A stretch of 64,000 bases of DNA. Origin: Paraconiothyrium sp. Pb-2020 (Eukaryota > Ascomycota > Dothideomycetes > Pleosporales > Didymosphaeriaceae). Location of the stretch: contig JAJUBI010000005.1 of assembly GCA_022419385.1 (NCBI GenBank), positions 3,720,001 through 3,784,000 of the forward strand, given 5' to 3'. Below the pieces are notes generated by a model that worked only from the letters and a program-made list of their open reading frames with translations, was not told the origin of the DNA and searched no databases. The stretch's first letter is position 1; each line of letters begins with the position of its first letter. The translations under genes were made by a program, and so were the position numbers. Below, piece by piece: positions 63,583 to 64,000 of this stretch.

Positions 63583-64000
63583 CGGAAAAGTACTATCATG
63601 TCTGAAGAGGCATGGGGAAGACGATGAAGCTGAGAAAGGCCAGGCCATATATGGCGACCAATCTGGCAGAGTACTTCTATACCCAGGACCTGGGCAGGAT
63701 CACGTGGGACTCGATCATGTATGGGCCTCATATATTTGGCACGGTCCTTGGACATGAAATGTCTGGTTCAAAGCAAACAGAAGCAATCGCATGGCATCAG
63801 TGGGCGTTTTGATTTTGGAGGACTTTGAAAAGATACCACAGGAGCATTCTGTTAGGCGCTTTCGAGATTCAGGAATGCAATCCAAGAACTTGTTCTTATA
63901 CATATCTGTACACGCGAAAATGCCGGCGATATAGTACATCTCCGTTCCCCTTCTTATGCATCTAACACAAGCCTTCATAAAATGGCCCCATCCCATCTTT
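63583..64000. other. Window end, nothing recognised
   Basis: 0.4 kb downstream of CTK3; open frames here have no support. Confidence 0.5.

Noticed and set aside
1..64000. CRISPR array, insertion sequence or bacterial operon
   Set aside because: Spliceosomal introns and fungal families throughout; no spacer-repeat structure, transposase or LTR was seen.

Overview
The window looks like a chromosome arm segment of a filamentous ascomycete (Pezizomycotina), most likely a Dothideomycete. The reasons are short 45-60 bp GT-AG introns with CTAAC/CTGAC-like branch sites, compact genes on both strands, and families such as WSC cell-wall sensors, DUF4336 proteins, a MirB/Sit1-type siderophore transporter, an Atg33-like protein and fungal FHIP. 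The species cannot be named from sequence alone. Gene models were assembled by hand from reading frames, splice signals and family knowledge.

Layout. 0.6-6.4 kb: NC2-alpha/Bur6, a secreted SGNH hydrolase and a DHA1-type MFS transporter. 6.5-9.3 kb: no convincing gene, but a degenerate tandem array of ten or eleven ~260 bp units, each with an inverted repeat, a TATA box, a pyrimidine-rich putative start region, often a hairpin, an ACTAAAA-like box, and an ATG placed 24-26 nt after it. 9.7-12.1 kb: a head-to-head pair, Atg33-like (mitophagy) and a peroxisomal 2,4-dienoyl-CoA reductase-like SDR ending in SKL. 14.3-20.3 kb: WSC sensor, ArfGAP, a small membrane protein, and a secreted Cys/Thr-rich protein starting only 34 bp after the preceding stop. 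20.9-24.4 kb: three divergent small-protein paralogues plus a decayed coding-like stretch. 24.5-26.5 kb: siderophore transporter with GATA-type iron-regulatory motifs and a strong palindrome upstream. 28-32 kb: Mtg1 GTPase, two uncharacterised proteins. 33.2-34.4 kb: secreted two-domain (jacalin-like plus aerolysin-like) protein. 35.4-43.7 kb: FHIP endosome-dynein adaptor, hydrophilin-like protein, Cwc15, exosome Rrp45 and a DUF4336 protein. 45-53.3 kb: F-box-like pseudogene, GST, atypical Ras-like GTPase, Ppn2-type phosphatase, SDR, zinc-finger protein. 55.4-63.6 kb: alpha/beta hydrolase, RING/RS-domain protein, P5C reductase, Ctk3.

Most genes are housekeeping: transcription (Bur6, Ctk3), RNA processing (Cwc15, Rrp45, RING-RS), trafficking (ArfGAP, FHIP), stress and cell wall (WSC, hydrophilin), metabolism. 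The accessory character is concentrated at 6.5-9.3 kb, 19-24 kb and 33-34 kb. Two otherwise sound genes (RRP45 and the RING-RS gene) carry single-base reading-frame breaks that look more like assembly indels than biology.

The most unusual feature is the promoter-like array. It has position-specific conservation (TATA, box spacing, hairpin with apparently compensating arms) but no shared reading frame, which points to a family of short transcripts not described by any feature type I recognise.
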